A stretch of DNA of 64,000 bases from NCBI GenBank assembly GCA_963762615.1, contig CAVXLG010000020.1:744001-808000 (forward strand). The letters are read 5' to 3'. Positions 19,671-28,986 of the stretch are shown here, one piece after another. Below the pieces are notes generated by a model that was not told the origin of the DNA, ran no database searches, and was given only the letters and a program-made list of their open reading frames with translations. This stretch comes from PALSA-505 sp963762615 (GTDB lineage: Bacteria; Actinomycetota; Actinomycetes; Streptosporangiales; Streptosporangiaceae). Each line of letters starts with the position of its first letter. The stretch's first letter is position 1. The position numbers were made by a program, and so were the translations under genes.

Positions 19671-20725
19671 AGCCGGCGACCCCCAGACGACGGGCCGCGC
19701 GCGCAGCGGCCGCGTCAGCGGTCCTGGGCCTGGCGCTGTGCGGCCCCGCCGCCGCACAGGCCGCGGCCGGCCGCCCCGCCACGCACGCCGCGGCCGGCCA
19801 CCCCGCCGTGCGGGCCGCGGGCGCGCAGCCTAGCGCGGTGACCGCCGCTAGCCCGTGCGGGCAGCTGCCGGTCCCGCCGGCCTACAAGCACGTCATCATC
19901 GTCATGGACGAGAACCACTCGTATTCCGGCATCATCGGCAATGCCAGGGCCCCCTATGTCAACTCCCTGGCCAGCGAGTGCGGGCTCGCCTCGAATTACC
20001 ACAACATCACCCATCACAGCCTGCCGAACTACCTCGGGATCACGTCCGGGCTGCCGCTGGCGAGCCTGCTTAGCTTCGACCACGACTGCCTGCCCTCCAC
20101 GTCCTGCGAGATCACGTCCGCGAACCTGTTCAGCCAGGCGGGCTCGTGGAAGGAGTACGCGGAGAGCATGCCGTCGAACTGCTACCGGTCGGACTCCGGC
20201 GACTATGCGCCCAAGCACAATCCCGCGGTCTACTACACCGACCTGACTGACTGCGGCAGCAATGACGTCCCGCTCGGGACGACCGGCGACTCCGCGCTGC
20301 TGCAGGACTTCAGCAGCGAATCAACAGCGCCCGCGGTCGCGTACGTGACCGGCAACCTCTGCGACGACATGCACGGCAATACCGGCTGCACCACCGCAGT
20401 GGTCAGGAGGGGTGACACCTGGCTGTCGAAGTGGATTCCGCGGATCACCGCGACGCGGGTCTACCGGGACGACGATACGGTGATCTTCCTGGTCTGGGAC
20501 GAGGGCGAGGGCGGCCGGGCCGGCGAGAAGTGCTACACCAACGCAACCGACCAGAGCTGCCACATACCCGCGATCGTCATCGCCCCGTCGGTCAAGCCGG
20601 GGACCGTGGTGCCGGACCATTTCGATCACTATTCGGTGCTGAAGACGGCCGAGAACCTGCTCGGCCTGCCGAAGCTGGGGCAGGCCGCGTCGGCGGCCTC
20701 GATGAAAGCCGGCTTCAACCTGTAG
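19667..20725 (+). CDS. Secreted phosphoesterase (acid phosphatase/phospholipase C superfamily)
   Basis: A 352-residue exported phosphoesterase of the PF04185 type. It starts with a basic, Ala-rich signal peptide (MKPATPRRRAARAAAASAVL, with likely cleavage near the AQAAAG stretch around residue 30). The mature part shows IIVMDENHSYSGIIG (metal-binding Asp/Glu and Asn), HHSLPNYLGITSG, FLVWDEGEGG and DHYSVLKTAENLLGLP, which are the active-site blocks of the family. Six or more Cys suggest extracellular disulfides. It is translationally coupled to the penicillin acylase-like gene by an ATGA overlap, so the two hydrolases may serve one scavenging function. The substrate (phosphomonoester or phospholipid) is not determined. 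Confidence 0.85.
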   Translation: MKPATPRRRAARAAAASAVLGLALCGPAAAQAAAGRPATHAAAGHPAVRAAGAQPSAVTAASPCGQLPVPPAYKHVIIVMDENHSYSGIIGNARAPYVNSLASECGLASNYHNITHHSLPNYLGITSGLPLASLLSFDHDCLPSTSCEITSANLFSQAGSWKEYAESMPSNCYRSDSGDYAPKHNPAVYYTDLTDCGSNDVPLGTTGDSALLQDFSSESTAPAVAYVTGNLCDDMHGNTGCTTAVVRRGDTWLSKWIPRITATRVYRDDDTVIFLVWDEGEGGRAGEKCYTNATDQSCHIPAIVIAPSVKPGTVVPDHFDHYSVLKTAENLLGLPKLGQAASAASMKAGFNL

Positions 20726-20910
20726 CGCCGGGCCACAGGGGCCAGACCAGTGCCGCGTCAGACAACGTTTGCCCGGTCCGAAGGAGGCGCACTGGCTTGG
20801 GCGGTCACCGTCTTGACTTCACGTCACTGACGGGCGCATGGTGCCTGGTAGCCGCCCAATTGAATGCCGGATGGCTCGTGCAGGATCGACCTGTGAATGG
20901 AGGGGGCGAA

Positions 20911-21903
20911 ATGAGCCAGGAACCAGGCACCGCTTCGACCGAGATGGCCTCCAGGCCGCCCGCCGCCGACCGGAAGCAGTCCCGGCGTGCCCTGTTCGCC
21001 GGGGCGGCAGGGGCCGGTGTGGGCGCTGTCGCGGCCACGGTGCTCGGCGGGGCCCAGCCCGCATCTGCTGATACCGGTGGCAACTGTCTACTCGGGGAGT
21101 CGAACACTGCGTCGTTAACGACCTCGATCTCGACCAGCAGCGGGACCGGGCTGACCGGGATCACCTCGGACTCCTCGGGGGCCGGGATCTCCGGCCTGGA
21201 CACGAGTTCCAGCGGCGGAATCGGGGTCGGCGGGGGCTCGACCAATGGCTTCGGGGTGAGTGGGACCTCGACCAATGGCTTCGGGGTGCAGGGGATGACC
21301 AGTGGCAACGGCCAGTCAGGCGTGATCGGCGAGGACACTAGCTCCGGCGGCGGAGCCGGGGTCAGCGGGAGCTCGACCAATGGCTTCGGGGTAATCGGGG
21401 ACTCGACCAATAGCACCGGTGTACAGGGGACCACCAGTGGCAACGGCCAGGCAGGCGTGCTCGCGGCGGACACTAGCTCCGGCGGCGGAGCCGGGGTGCA
21501 GGGGTCCTCGACCAATGGGACTGGGGTGCAGGGGTCCACCAGTGGCAACGGCCAGGCAGGCGTGGTCGGCCTGGACGCCAGTTCCGGCGGCGGAACCGGG
21601 GTCCGCGGGACCTCTACCCACGGGACCGGGGTGCAAGCGGCTTCCTCCGCTGGCACCGCCCTGGCCGTGACGGGCAAGGTCACCTTTTCCCGGTCCGGGA
21701 CGGCGACGGTCGCGGCGGGCCACGGATCGGTGACCGTCAGCCACGGCGGCGTCACGCCGTCCAGCCTCGTGTTCGCCACCCTTCGGAAGGTACAGTCCGG
21801 GGTCACCCTCGCTGCCGCAGTGCCCGGCACGGGCTCGTTCACCATCCACCTGACCCGCGCGGCGACAGCATCGCTGCCGGTGGCCTGGTTCGTCATTGGT
21901 TAA
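20911..21903 (+). CDS. Tat-exported Gly/Ser/Thr-rich repeat (beta-solenoid-like) protein
   Basis: A 330-residue secreted protein. GGAGGGGG ends 8 bases before the ATG at 20911. Residues 24-53 form a twin-arginine signal (SRRALFAGAAGAGVGAV, ending at an AQPASA-like cleavage site). Residues 60-230 are repeats built around STNGFGVSG, STNGTGVQG and SGNGQAGVVG, with alternating short turns that suggest a parallel beta-helix. The last roughly 85 residues form a non-repeated domain (VTGKVTFSRSGTATVAAGHGSVTV onward), like C-terminal capping domains of phage-tail-like repeat proteins. It stands alone between the phosphoesterase and a convergent operon. Its function is unknown; a surface or structural role is inferred. 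Confidence 0.8.
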   Translation: MSQEPGTASTEMASRPPAADRKQSRRALFAGAAGAGVGAVAATVLGGAQPASADTGGNCLLGESNTASLTTSISTSSGTGLTGITSDSSGAGISGLDTSSSGGIGVGGGSTNGFGVSGTSTNGFGVQGMTSGNGQSGVIGEDTSSGGGAGVSGSSTNGFGVIGDSTNSTGVQGTTSGNGQAGVLAADTSSGGGAGVQGSSTNGTGVQGSTSGNGQAGVVGLDASSGGGTGVRGTSTHGTGVQAASSAGTALAVTGKVTFSRSGTATVAAGHGSVTVSHGGVTPSSLVFATLRKVQSGVTLAAAVPGTGSFTIHLTRAATASLPVAWFVIG

Positions 21904-21974
21904 CTACAGGCCGGACACTAGTCGTGGACGCCGCCACGCAGCGCGAGAAGGCGCCGCGCGGGGAGCAGGGACGC

Positions 21975-23012
21975 TCAGATCCTGCCCGACTTGATCGCAT
22001 CGGCGATCCACGGGATGACCTCGTCGAGCATCTCGTCGAGTGAGGTGGTCGCCTCGAAACCGAGGATCCGGCTGGCCTTCTCAGTGGCCGGAACCCGGCG
22101 CCGCACGTCGTACTCGAACGGCTCGTCGTGGACCAGCCGCAGCGGCTCGCCGTCACCCTTGACCTTCCGCCAGATCAGCTCGGCAAGCTGGAGCACGGTG
22201 GTGCTTTCCGCGGTGGACAGGTTGAAGTCCTCGTAGGCCGCGGCCGGGTGCTCCATCGCCAGCACGATGCCGCGGGCCAGATCCCCGCCGTAGGTGTAGT
22301 GCCGCACCTGCTCGCCGGAGCCGAGTATGTGCAGCGGGTCCTGCCCTTTGAGCACCTTCTGCACCAGGTCGGGCACCACGTGGCTCATGGCGAGCTGCAC
22401 GTTGCCGGACAGGATCTCCTTGTCGCCGAGGGCGCGGCTCTCGCCGATGCCCACGCAGTTGAACGGCCGGACGATGGTGTAGGGCAGGCCGTACTGGTCG
22501 CTCGCCGCCCGGGCGAAGTACTCCACGGCCAGCTTCTGGAAACCGTAGGAGGAAAGCGGCGGCGGTATCTCGCGCTCCTGGCCCTCGCGGGACGGCCAGG
22601 AATCGGCGCTCTCGAACACCATCGACGAGGACAGGTAGGTGACCCTGCGCAGCCGGCCCTTGCAGTGCGCCTTGATCGCCGCATCGCAGGACGCCGCGAT
22701 AATGCGCTCATTGGTGGCGAGCAGGTCGTAGGCATAGGCGTGGAAGTAGGAGATGCCGCCGATCATCGCCGCGCCGGCGATGAAATGGTCGCAGCCTTCG
22801 AGCAGGCCGGACATCAGCTCGACGTCCCTGGCGTCGCCCTCGACCAGACGGTAGGCGGGATTCCTGTCGTAGGACTTCCGGACTTTCCCGTACTTGGAGA
22901 AGTTGTCGACTCCGGTCACGGAGTAACCGCGTCGCAGCAGCTCCTCGACGACATATCCGCCGATAAAGCCCGCCGATCCGGTGACCAGAACGCTCTCCAT
23001 ACCGTCAGTCAC
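21975..23012 (-). CDS. NAD-dependent epimerase/dehydratase (extended SDR)
   Basis: A 345-residue nucleotide-sugar epimerase or dehydratase. The Rossmann motif GSAGFIGGYV lies near residue 12, and the catalytic Ser and Tyr-x3-Lys appear as YLSSSMVFES and SSYGFQKLAVEYF. The substrate-binding half includes GSGEQVRHYTYGGDLARGI, which is typical of UDP- or GDP-sugar epimerases. It is the last gene of a coupled three-gene operon (ATGA overlap with the glycosyltransferase at 23009). An internal ATG at 23000 is a possible alternative start. Its exact substrate is unknown, but the neighbouring UDP-sugar dehydrogenase suggests a uronic acid or aminosugar. Confidence 0.85.
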   Translation of the reverse strand: MTDGMESVLVTGSAGFIGGYVVEELLRRGYSVTGVDNFSKYGKVRKSYDRNPAYRLVEGDARDVELMSGLLEGCDHFIAGAAMIGGISYFHAYAYDLLATNERIIAASCDAAIKAHCKGRLRRVTYLSSSMVFESADSWPSREGQEREIPPPLSSYGFQKLAVEYFARAASDQYGLPYTIVRPFNCVGIGESRALGDKEILSGNVQLAMSHVVPDLVQKVLKGQDPLHILGSGEQVRHYTYGGDLARGIVLAMEHPAAAYEDFNLSTAESTTVLQLAELIWRKVKGDGEPLRLVHDEPFEYDVRRRVPATEKASRILGFEATTSLDEMLDEVIPWIADAIKSGRI

Positions 23013-23770
23013 CCTTCTGCTTTAATTTCCCGGCAGGCCCGGGCACGGATTTGCTCGGCAGTCAGCTGCGGCCCGAACGCGAAACGGTACCACCGCAGGT
23101 ATTCGGGAATCCACTGGGCCACCTTGAAGTTGGACATTCCGGCCTGCCGGTCCAGCCAGATGGTCGGGATTTCCGCCACCGGCTTGCGCATGCGCTTGGC
23201 CTTGGCGGTGAGCTCGATGCCTATCTCGAAGCCGTCCCGCGAGTCGATGCCGACCTCGCGGACGAAGGCCGTCGAGTACGCCTTGAAGGAGTTGGTCGCG
23301 TCCCGCGTGCCGATGTGCGCGAATATCCGCAGCGAGCGGCCGGCCGTCTTGGAGAGCAGGCCCTTGACGTAAGGGCCGCCTACCTGCTGGCCGCCGGCCA
23401 TGTACCGCGAGGCCGCGGCCACCGCCACGCCGCGCTCGACGAGCCGGGCGAGGTCGTCGATCTGCCGCGCGTCGTCGCAGCCGTCGGCCATCGTGACCAC
23501 GGCGACGGGCGCCGCCGCGGCGTCGATGCCGTACCGGATGGCGTTCGCCGGCCCCCGGCCGTAGCTGTTGACCAGGCACCGGAGCCTCGGCTCCTTCTGC
23601 GCGTACTCGTTGATCACCGGGATGGTCGTGTCATCCTCGGTGTCCACCACGACCAGCACCTCGCAGGAAAGCTTGACCGACTCGAACACCCGGTCCAGTA
23701 CCTCGACGATCGGCTCGCCCTCGTTGTAGGCGGGAATGACCACCGATACGCGCGGCTCCGGTCCGGTCAC
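23009..23770 (-). CDS. Family 2 glycosyltransferase (dolichyl-phosphate-sugar synthase-like)
   Basis: A 253-residue GT-A fold enzyme with no C-terminal membrane spans, so probably cytoplasmic or peripheral. The nucleotide-binding start is RVSVVIPAYNEGEPIVEVL. Acidic motifs VVVDTEDDTT and TMADGCDD sit where family 2 enzymes bind metal and sugar nucleotide, and GPANAIRYGID matches the polyprenyl-phosphate-sugar synthase group. It overlaps both neighbours by four bases (ATGA at 23767 and 23009), so it is made together with the dehydrogenase and epimerase. A role in building an exported sugar on a lipid carrier is inferred. Confidence 0.85.
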   Translation of the reverse strand: MTGPEPRVSVVIPAYNEGEPIVEVLDRVFESVKLSCEVLVVVDTEDDTTIPVINEYAQKEPRLRCLVNSYGRGPANAIRYGIDAAAAPVAVVTMADGCDDARQIDDLARLVERGVAVAAASRYMAGGQQVGGPYVKGLLSKTAGRSLRIFAHIGTRDATNSFKAYSTAFVREVGIDSRDGFEIGIELTAKAKRMRKPVAEIPTIWLDRQAGMSNFKVAQWIPEYLRWYRFAFGPQLTAEQIRARACREIKAEG

Positions 23771-24981
23771 ACCAGCACGCCCTTCCCGAGCACGTTCCAG
23801 ATGTCGGCTACCGGCTTATCGGTGACCAGGTCGCGGTATTCGGGATGCGGGGTGGCGATGACGAGCAGGTCGGCCGCCGCCATCACCTCGTCGAGCGGCA
23901 GCAGATCCGGATCGGTCGTGACATAGGGATCGGTGCACAGCACCCGGCCGGCCTTGAACGCCAGGATCCTCTTGAGCTTGTAGGACAGGCTCGACCTGGT
24001 GTCATCGCTGCCGCCCTTGAACGCCATGCCCAGCACGCCGACGGTCATCGTGGCCAGGCTGAACCGCTGCTCGAGCCGGTCGGTCAGGTACAGCGGAAGG
24101 CCCTCGTTGACGGTCATCGCGGTGTGGCCGAGCGCGAAATTGTTGTTGTTGTAGGCGGCCAGCTGCATGGTGTCCTTGAACAGGCACGGCCCGGCGGCGA
24201 AGCCGGCGCCCGGCATGTCGGCCGCCCTCGGGTAGTCGGCGGCCAGCCCCTGCCGGATCCGCTCGAAGTCCAGGCCCCGGTCGTTCGCCATCATGTACAG
24301 CTGGTTGGCGGTCGCGAACTTGATGTACCGCCACACGTTGGTGAACAGCTTGGCCAGCTCGGCCTCCTCCGGCGACATCGGGACCAGGTGGTCGGTGAGC
24401 AACGTGAACAGCTTGCTCGCCCGCTCCAGGCCGCCTGCCGTCCGGCTGGACACGATCTGCGGCAGCTCGAACAGCTCGGTCATCGCCTTGCCCTCGGCGA
24501 TCCGCTCCGGGCAGAACGCGACGTCCATCTCGACGCCCAGTTCCCTGATCATCTTCTCCACGAGCGCCGTCACGCCCGGGTACACGGTGCTGCGCAGGAT
24601 CAGGATCTGGCCCTCGCGCAGGTACCGGGCGCAGCCGGCCAGCGCGTTCGGTATGGCCGCCTGGTCCGGGTTGAGATGCTCGTCCACCGGCGTCCCGATC
24701 ACCACGATCACGTGCTCCGCGGTGGCCACGATGGCCGGATCCGCCGATGCCTCGAGCCGGCCGTCGGCGACCACCCGCTCGAGCACGGCGGGCGCGCCGG
24801 GCTCGCTGAACGGCATCTGGCCCGCGTTGACCGTCTGCACCGCCTCGGCGCTGACATCGTAGATGCTTACCTGGGCTCCCCGGTCCGCAAAGGCGACGGC
24901 TAGCGGCAGGCCGACGTGCCCGCAGCCGCCGATCACTACCACATCTCTGCTGAACGAGCCGCCGGGCGACGGATCAGTCAC
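23767..24981 (-). CDS. UDP-glucose/UDP-N-acetylmannosamine dehydrogenase family protein
   Basis: A 404-residue NAD-dependent nucleotide-sugar dehydrogenase that oxidises C6 of a UDP-sugar to the uronate. The N-terminal Rossmann loop is VIGGCGHVGLPLAVAFADRG. IGTPVDEHLNPDQ and STVYPGVT follow, and the catalytic Cys is in GAGFAAGPCLFKDTM. The C-terminal domain has LGMAFKGGSDDTRSS. The GTG at 24981 is chosen because GGAGGT lies 7 bases before it; an ATG at 24996 is in frame but poorly placed. It heads an operon with a family 2 glycosyltransferase and an epimerase. Similarity is closest in pattern to WecC-like enzymes; the exact sugar is uncertain. Confidence 0.87.
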   Translation of the reverse strand: MTDPSPGGSFSRDVVVIGGCGHVGLPLAVAFADRGAQVSIYDVSAEAVQTVNAGQMPFSEPGAPAVLERVVADGRLEASADPAIVATAEHVIVVIGTPVDEHLNPDQAAIPNALAGCARYLREGQILILRSTVYPGVTALVEKMIRELGVEMDVAFCPERIAEGKAMTELFELPQIVSSRTAGGLERASKLFTLLTDHLVPMSPEEAELAKLFTNVWRYIKFATANQLYMMANDRGLDFERIRQGLAADYPRAADMPGAGFAAGPCLFKDTMQLAAYNNNNFALGHTAMTVNEGLPLYLTDRLEQRFSLATMTVGVLGMAFKGGSDDTRSSLSYKLKRILAFKAGRVLCTDPYVTTDPDLLPLDEVMAAADLLVIATPHPEYRDLVTDKPVADIWNVLGKGVLV

Positions 24982-25082
24982 TGCAGGCACCTCCATGCCT
25001 GTGCGGGAAGGACCTGGGAAGGCGATGATCATACCCGCCGTCAGCCCGGTACGGGGGATCCGGCCCGCGTGCCGGCTCACGG

Positions 25083-26036
25083 TCAGGCGGTCGAGGCCGT
25101 CCCGAAGGATCCGAGAATGTCAACGACGAAGACGAGCGTATCGGTTCCCTTGATGCCGGCCTGCGAGTTGCCCGTCTTGCCGTACCCGTCGGCTGGCGGG
25201 ATGCTGAGCAGGATCCGGCTGCCCACCTTCTGGTTGACCAGGCCGGTGTCCCAGCCTGGAATGACCTGGGGCGGGTTGGCGCCGAGGACGAATCCGAACG
25301 GGGCGCCGCGGCTCCACGAGGAGTCGAAGACCTTGCCGTCGCGCCAGATGGCGCCGACATACTGCACGATGACGTACTGGCCCTTGGCGACGGTCGCGCC
25401 GGTGCCCTGGATCAGCGTCTTGGTCTTCAGGGTGGCGGGCGGCTTGCCGGTCGGCATCGTGATCCGCGGCGGGATGCCAGGCGCGACCGTCGGCAGCCCG
25501 CCGCCGCCGTCGGACACGGACTTCCCGGTCGCGGCCGCGTCCGCGGCGTACGCCTTGAGCAGGTCGATCACGAAGACCAGGGTGTCGGTGGGCTTGACCC
25601 CGCCCTGCGGGTTTCCCTGCTTGCCGTAACCCTCGGTCGGCGGGATCACCGCGACCACCCGGCTGCCGATCTTCTGGCTCTTCAGCGCCGTCTGCAGCCC
25701 CGGCAGCAGCCTGCCCGCGAACAGCGCCGGCGATCCGCTGGTGAAGGTGCTCTGCGCCAGCTTGTGCGTGGTGCCGCTCCAGATGTAGACGGCGTAGTTG
25801 CCCACGACGGCGTCCGTGCCGGTCAGCGCGGGTCCCGTTCCGTGGATGACGGTCTGCACGTCCAGCTTGCTGCCGGCCTTCTGCGCGGGGATCTTGACCT
25901 GCGGCTGGTGGCCGAAGTGGCCCGTGACGGTCACCGCCGGGCTGTCTGATGACGATGACGACGATGAGCTGCCGCATCCGGCCACGGCCAGCGTGGCCAG
26001 CAGCAGCGGAGCAAGCAGGACAGCGATGCGGCGCAT
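25083..26036 (-). CDS. FKBP-type peptidyl-prolyl isomerase lipoprotein with two FKBP units
   Basis: A 317-residue exported lipoprotein that should speed proline isomerisation outside the membrane. The signal peptide ends in a lipobox, LAVAGC, near residue 20, followed by a Ser-rich linker. Two FKBP-like halves follow: residues about 60-160 (degenerate) and about 205-310, the latter with VIVQYVGAIWRDGKVFDSSW and VIPGWDTGLVNQKVGSR, matching the active FKBP core. It is directly downstream of pafA on the same strand, a conserved neighbour in many actinobacteria. Confidence 0.88.
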   Translation of the reverse strand: MRRIAVLLAPLLLATLAVAGCGSSSSSSSSDSPAVTVTGHFGHQPQVKIPAQKAGSKLDVQTVIHGTGPALTGTDAVVGNYAVYIWSGTTHKLAQSTFTSGSPALFAGRLLPGLQTALKSQKIGSRVVAVIPPTEGYGKQGNPQGGVKPTDTLVFVIDLLKAYAADAAATGKSVSDGGGGLPTVAPGIPPRITMPTGKPPATLKTKTLIQGTGATVAKGQYVIVQYVGAIWRDGKVFDSSWSRGAPFGFVLGANPPQVIPGWDTGLVNQKVGSRILLSIPPADGYGKTGNSQAGIKGTDTLVFVVDILGSFGTASTA

Positions 26037-26129
26037 GAGAACCCCGGTCTCGAGTAGATGGGCGCGGCCAGCCTACCCGGGTTGCGGCACCCGTGTGGCC
26101 CGGGTGCCGAATGGGGTCAGGGCGGGCCC

Positions 26130-27490
26130 TTACATGCCGGCGATCAGCTTTTCCACCCGCTCGTCCGACGGACCGGAACGGGTCCTTGCACAGCACGGTG
26201 CGCTGCGTCTGGTCGTTCAGCTTCAGGTGCACCCAGTCCACCGTGAAGTCCCGGCGCCTTTCCTGGGCGCGCTTGATGAACTCGCCGCGCAGCCGGGCCC
26301 GCGTCGTCTGCGGCGGGACGGATTTCGCCTGGAAGATGTCGATGTCACGGACCGCGCGCTGCACCGCCCCCCGCCGCTGCAGCAGGTAGTACAGTCCCCG
26401 GCCGCGGTGCACGTCGTGGTAGGCGAGGTCGAGCTGGGCCACCCGGGGGGCCGACAGCGGCAGGTCGTGCTTGGCCCGGTAGCGCTCGATCAGCTGGTAC
26501 TTGGTGATCCAGTCGATCTCGCGCGCCACCAGCCCGAGGTCGCCGGATTCGACCGCGTCCAGGGTGCGGCGCCACAGGCTGAGCACCCGGTCCGAAATCG
26601 AGTCGCGGCCGCGCTTGTCCACGAAGTCGGCGGCCTTGGCCAGGTACTCGCGCTGGATGTCGAGCGCGGACACCTCGCGGCCGTTGGCGAGCCGCACCTT
26701 GCGCCGCCCGGTCATGTCGTGGCTGACTTCCCTGATCGCCCTGATCGGGTTCTCCAGGCTCGAGATCCTTCATGACGATCCCGGCCTCGATCATGCGGAG
26801 CACCAGGTCGGTGGCGCCGACCTTGAGCAGCATGGTGGTCTCGCTCATGTTCGAGTCGCCCACGATGACGTGCAGCCGGCGGAACCGCTCGGCGTCGGCG
26901 TGCGGCTCGTCCCTGGTGTTGATGATCGGCCGGGACCTGGTGGTCGCCGACGACACGCCCTCCCAGATGTGCTCGGCCCGCTGGCTCACGCAGTACACCG
27001 CGCCGCGCGGCGTCTGCAGCACCTTGCCGGCCCCGCAGATGATCTGCCTGGTGACCAGGAACGGGATCAGGATGTCGGCCAGCCTGCCGAACTCGCCATG
27101 CCGCCCGACCAGGTAGTTCTCGTGGCATCCGTAGGAGTTCCCGGCCGAGTCGGTGTTGTTCTTGAACAGGTAGATGTCGCCGGCGATGCCCTCCTCGCGC
27201 AGCCGCCGGTCGGCGTCGAGCAGCAGCCCTTCCAGGATCCGCTCGCCGGCCTTGTCGTGCGCGACCAGGTCCAGCACGTCGTCGCACTCGGGCGTCGCGT
27301 ACTCCGGGTGGCTGCCCACGTCCAGGTAGAGCCGCGCGCCGTTGCGCAGGAAGACGTTGCTGCTCCGGCCCCACGACACCACCCGGCGGAACAGGTACCT
27401 GGCCACCTCGTCCGGCGACAGGCGGCGCTGGCCGTGGAAGGTGCAGGTGACACCGTACTCGTTCTCCAGGCCGAAGATGCGTCTGTCCAC
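26130..27490 (-). CDS. pafA: Pup--protein ligase PafA (two frameshifts)
   Basis: Attaches Pup through its C-terminal glutamate to lysines of target proteins, using ATP; related to glutamine synthetase and Dop. The first frame shows RIFGLENEYGVTCTFHG (catalytic Glu), LYLDVGSHPEYATPECDD (catalytic Asp) and FKNNTDSAGNSYGCHENYL. The frame breaks near 26762 after GIVMKDL and continues with SLENPIRAIREVSHDM and RREIDWITKYQLIERY-like sequence. It breaks again near 26177, just before the true C terminus SVDERVEKLIAGM. Removing one base at each site gives a normal length of about 452 residues. The gene is considered intact and essential to pupylation. It is separated from prcA by about 8 kb and from pafB by about 17 kb of other genes. 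Confidence 0.92.
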
Positions 27491-27520
27491 ACCGTCAGGC
27501 TACGGCCTGTGCGGCCCGCC

Positions 27521-28986
27521 CTACCACTCCACCGCGATGTACTTTTTCTCGCTGAATTCCAGCAGGCCGTCATGGCCGCCCTCGCGGCCGATCCCGGACT
27601 GCTTGACCCCGCCGAACGGCGCCGCCGGGTCGGACACGATGCCGCGGTTGATCCCGACCATGCCGGCCTCGAGCGCGTCGGCGACCCGCAGCGAGCGGCG
27701 CAGGTCAGCGCTGTACAGGTAGGAGACCAGGCCGTACTCGGTGTCGTTGGCCAGGCCGGATCACCTCGTCCTCGGAGGTGAACCGGACCACCGGCGCCAC
27801 CGGGCCGAAGATCTCCGCGTCCAGGATTCCCGCGTCCGGCGGGACATCGCCCAGGACCGTGGGCAGGTAGTAGTAGCCGCGCCGGTCCGGCGCGCTGCCG
27901 CCCGTCAGTACCTTGCCGCCGCCGGCGGCTGCCTCGTCCACCAGCCCGGCGACCTTGGAGCGGGTGTCGGCGTTCACCAGCGGCCCGACATCGGTTCCCG
28001 CCGCCAGTCCCGGTCCCACGGTCATCTTGGCCAGCCGGGCGGCGAAGGCGGCGGTGAAATCGTCGGCCACCGCGTCGTGGACGTAGAACCGGTTGGCCGC
28101 GGTGCACGCCTCTCCCCCGTTGCGCATCTTGGCGATCATCGCGCCGTCCACGGCCGCCTCGATGTCGGCGTCCTCGAAGACGATGAACGGCGCGTTGCCG
28201 CCCAGCTCCATCGAGCAGTTCGTTATGGTCTTCGCGGCGGTGCCCAGCAGAATCCGGCCCACCTCGGTGGATCCGGTGAAGGACAGCTTCCGGACCCGGG
28301 GGTCGGCGAGCATGGCCGCCACCGTGGGGCCAGCCGAGGAGGTCTGCACCACGTTGACCACGCCGCCGGGCACGCCGGCCTCCTGCAGGATGGCGGCCAC
28401 CGCCAGCGCGGTCAGCGGCGTCTCGCTGGCCGGCTTCATGATCACCGTGCAGCCGGCCGCGAGCGCCGGGCCGATCTTGCGGGTGGCCATGGCCGCGGGG
28501 AAGTTCCACGGCGTGACGAGCACGCTGACCCCGACCGGCTGCAGCTGGACCAGGATCCGGTTGGCTCCGGAGGGCGCGATCGCCAGCGAGCCCTCCATCC
28601 GGACCGCTTCCTCGGCGTACCAGCGGAAGAACTCTGCCGAGTACACCGCCTCGGCCTTGGCGTCGCGCAGCGCCTTGCCGTTCTCCAGCGCCATCAGCGC
28701 GGCCAGCGAGTCGGCGCGCTCGATCATCAGCTCGAACGCCCGGCGCAGGCACTCGGCCCGCTGCCGCGGCGCCGTCGCGGCCCAGCCCGGCAGCGCCCGG
28801 TAGGCAGCCGCCACCGCGTCCAGCGCGTCCTCGGTGCGTGGCGTCGGCCACCTCGGTCAGCACGTCCTCGGTGGCCGGGTCGATCACCGGCAGCTGCTTC
28901 CCGCCGCGCCCGCCGGTCCACTCGCCGCCGATCAGCAGGCCGGTCGGGGCATCCATGCCGGTCAGCGCGGAAACATTGGCACTCAC
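27521..28986 (-). CDS. Aldehyde dehydrogenase, succinate-semialdehyde type (two frameshifts)
   Basis: NAD(P)-dependent aldehyde dehydrogenase of about 488 residues when repaired. Conserved blocks include LVTPWNFPAAMATRKIGPAL, SFTGSTEVGR, the general base Glu in MELGGNAPFIVFED, and the catalytic Cys in NGGEACTAANRFYV. The C-terminal PFGGVKQSGIGREG and KKYIAVEW are in a third frame. Breaks occur near 28836 (CACCGAG) and 27762 (CGGCCTGG); deleting one C at each restores frame. The GTG start overlaps the E1 beta stop (GTGA) with GGAGG four bases upstream. Pattern similarity is closest to GabD-like succinate/glutarate semialdehyde dehydrogenases. It is the last gene of the catabolic operon. Confidence 0.87.
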
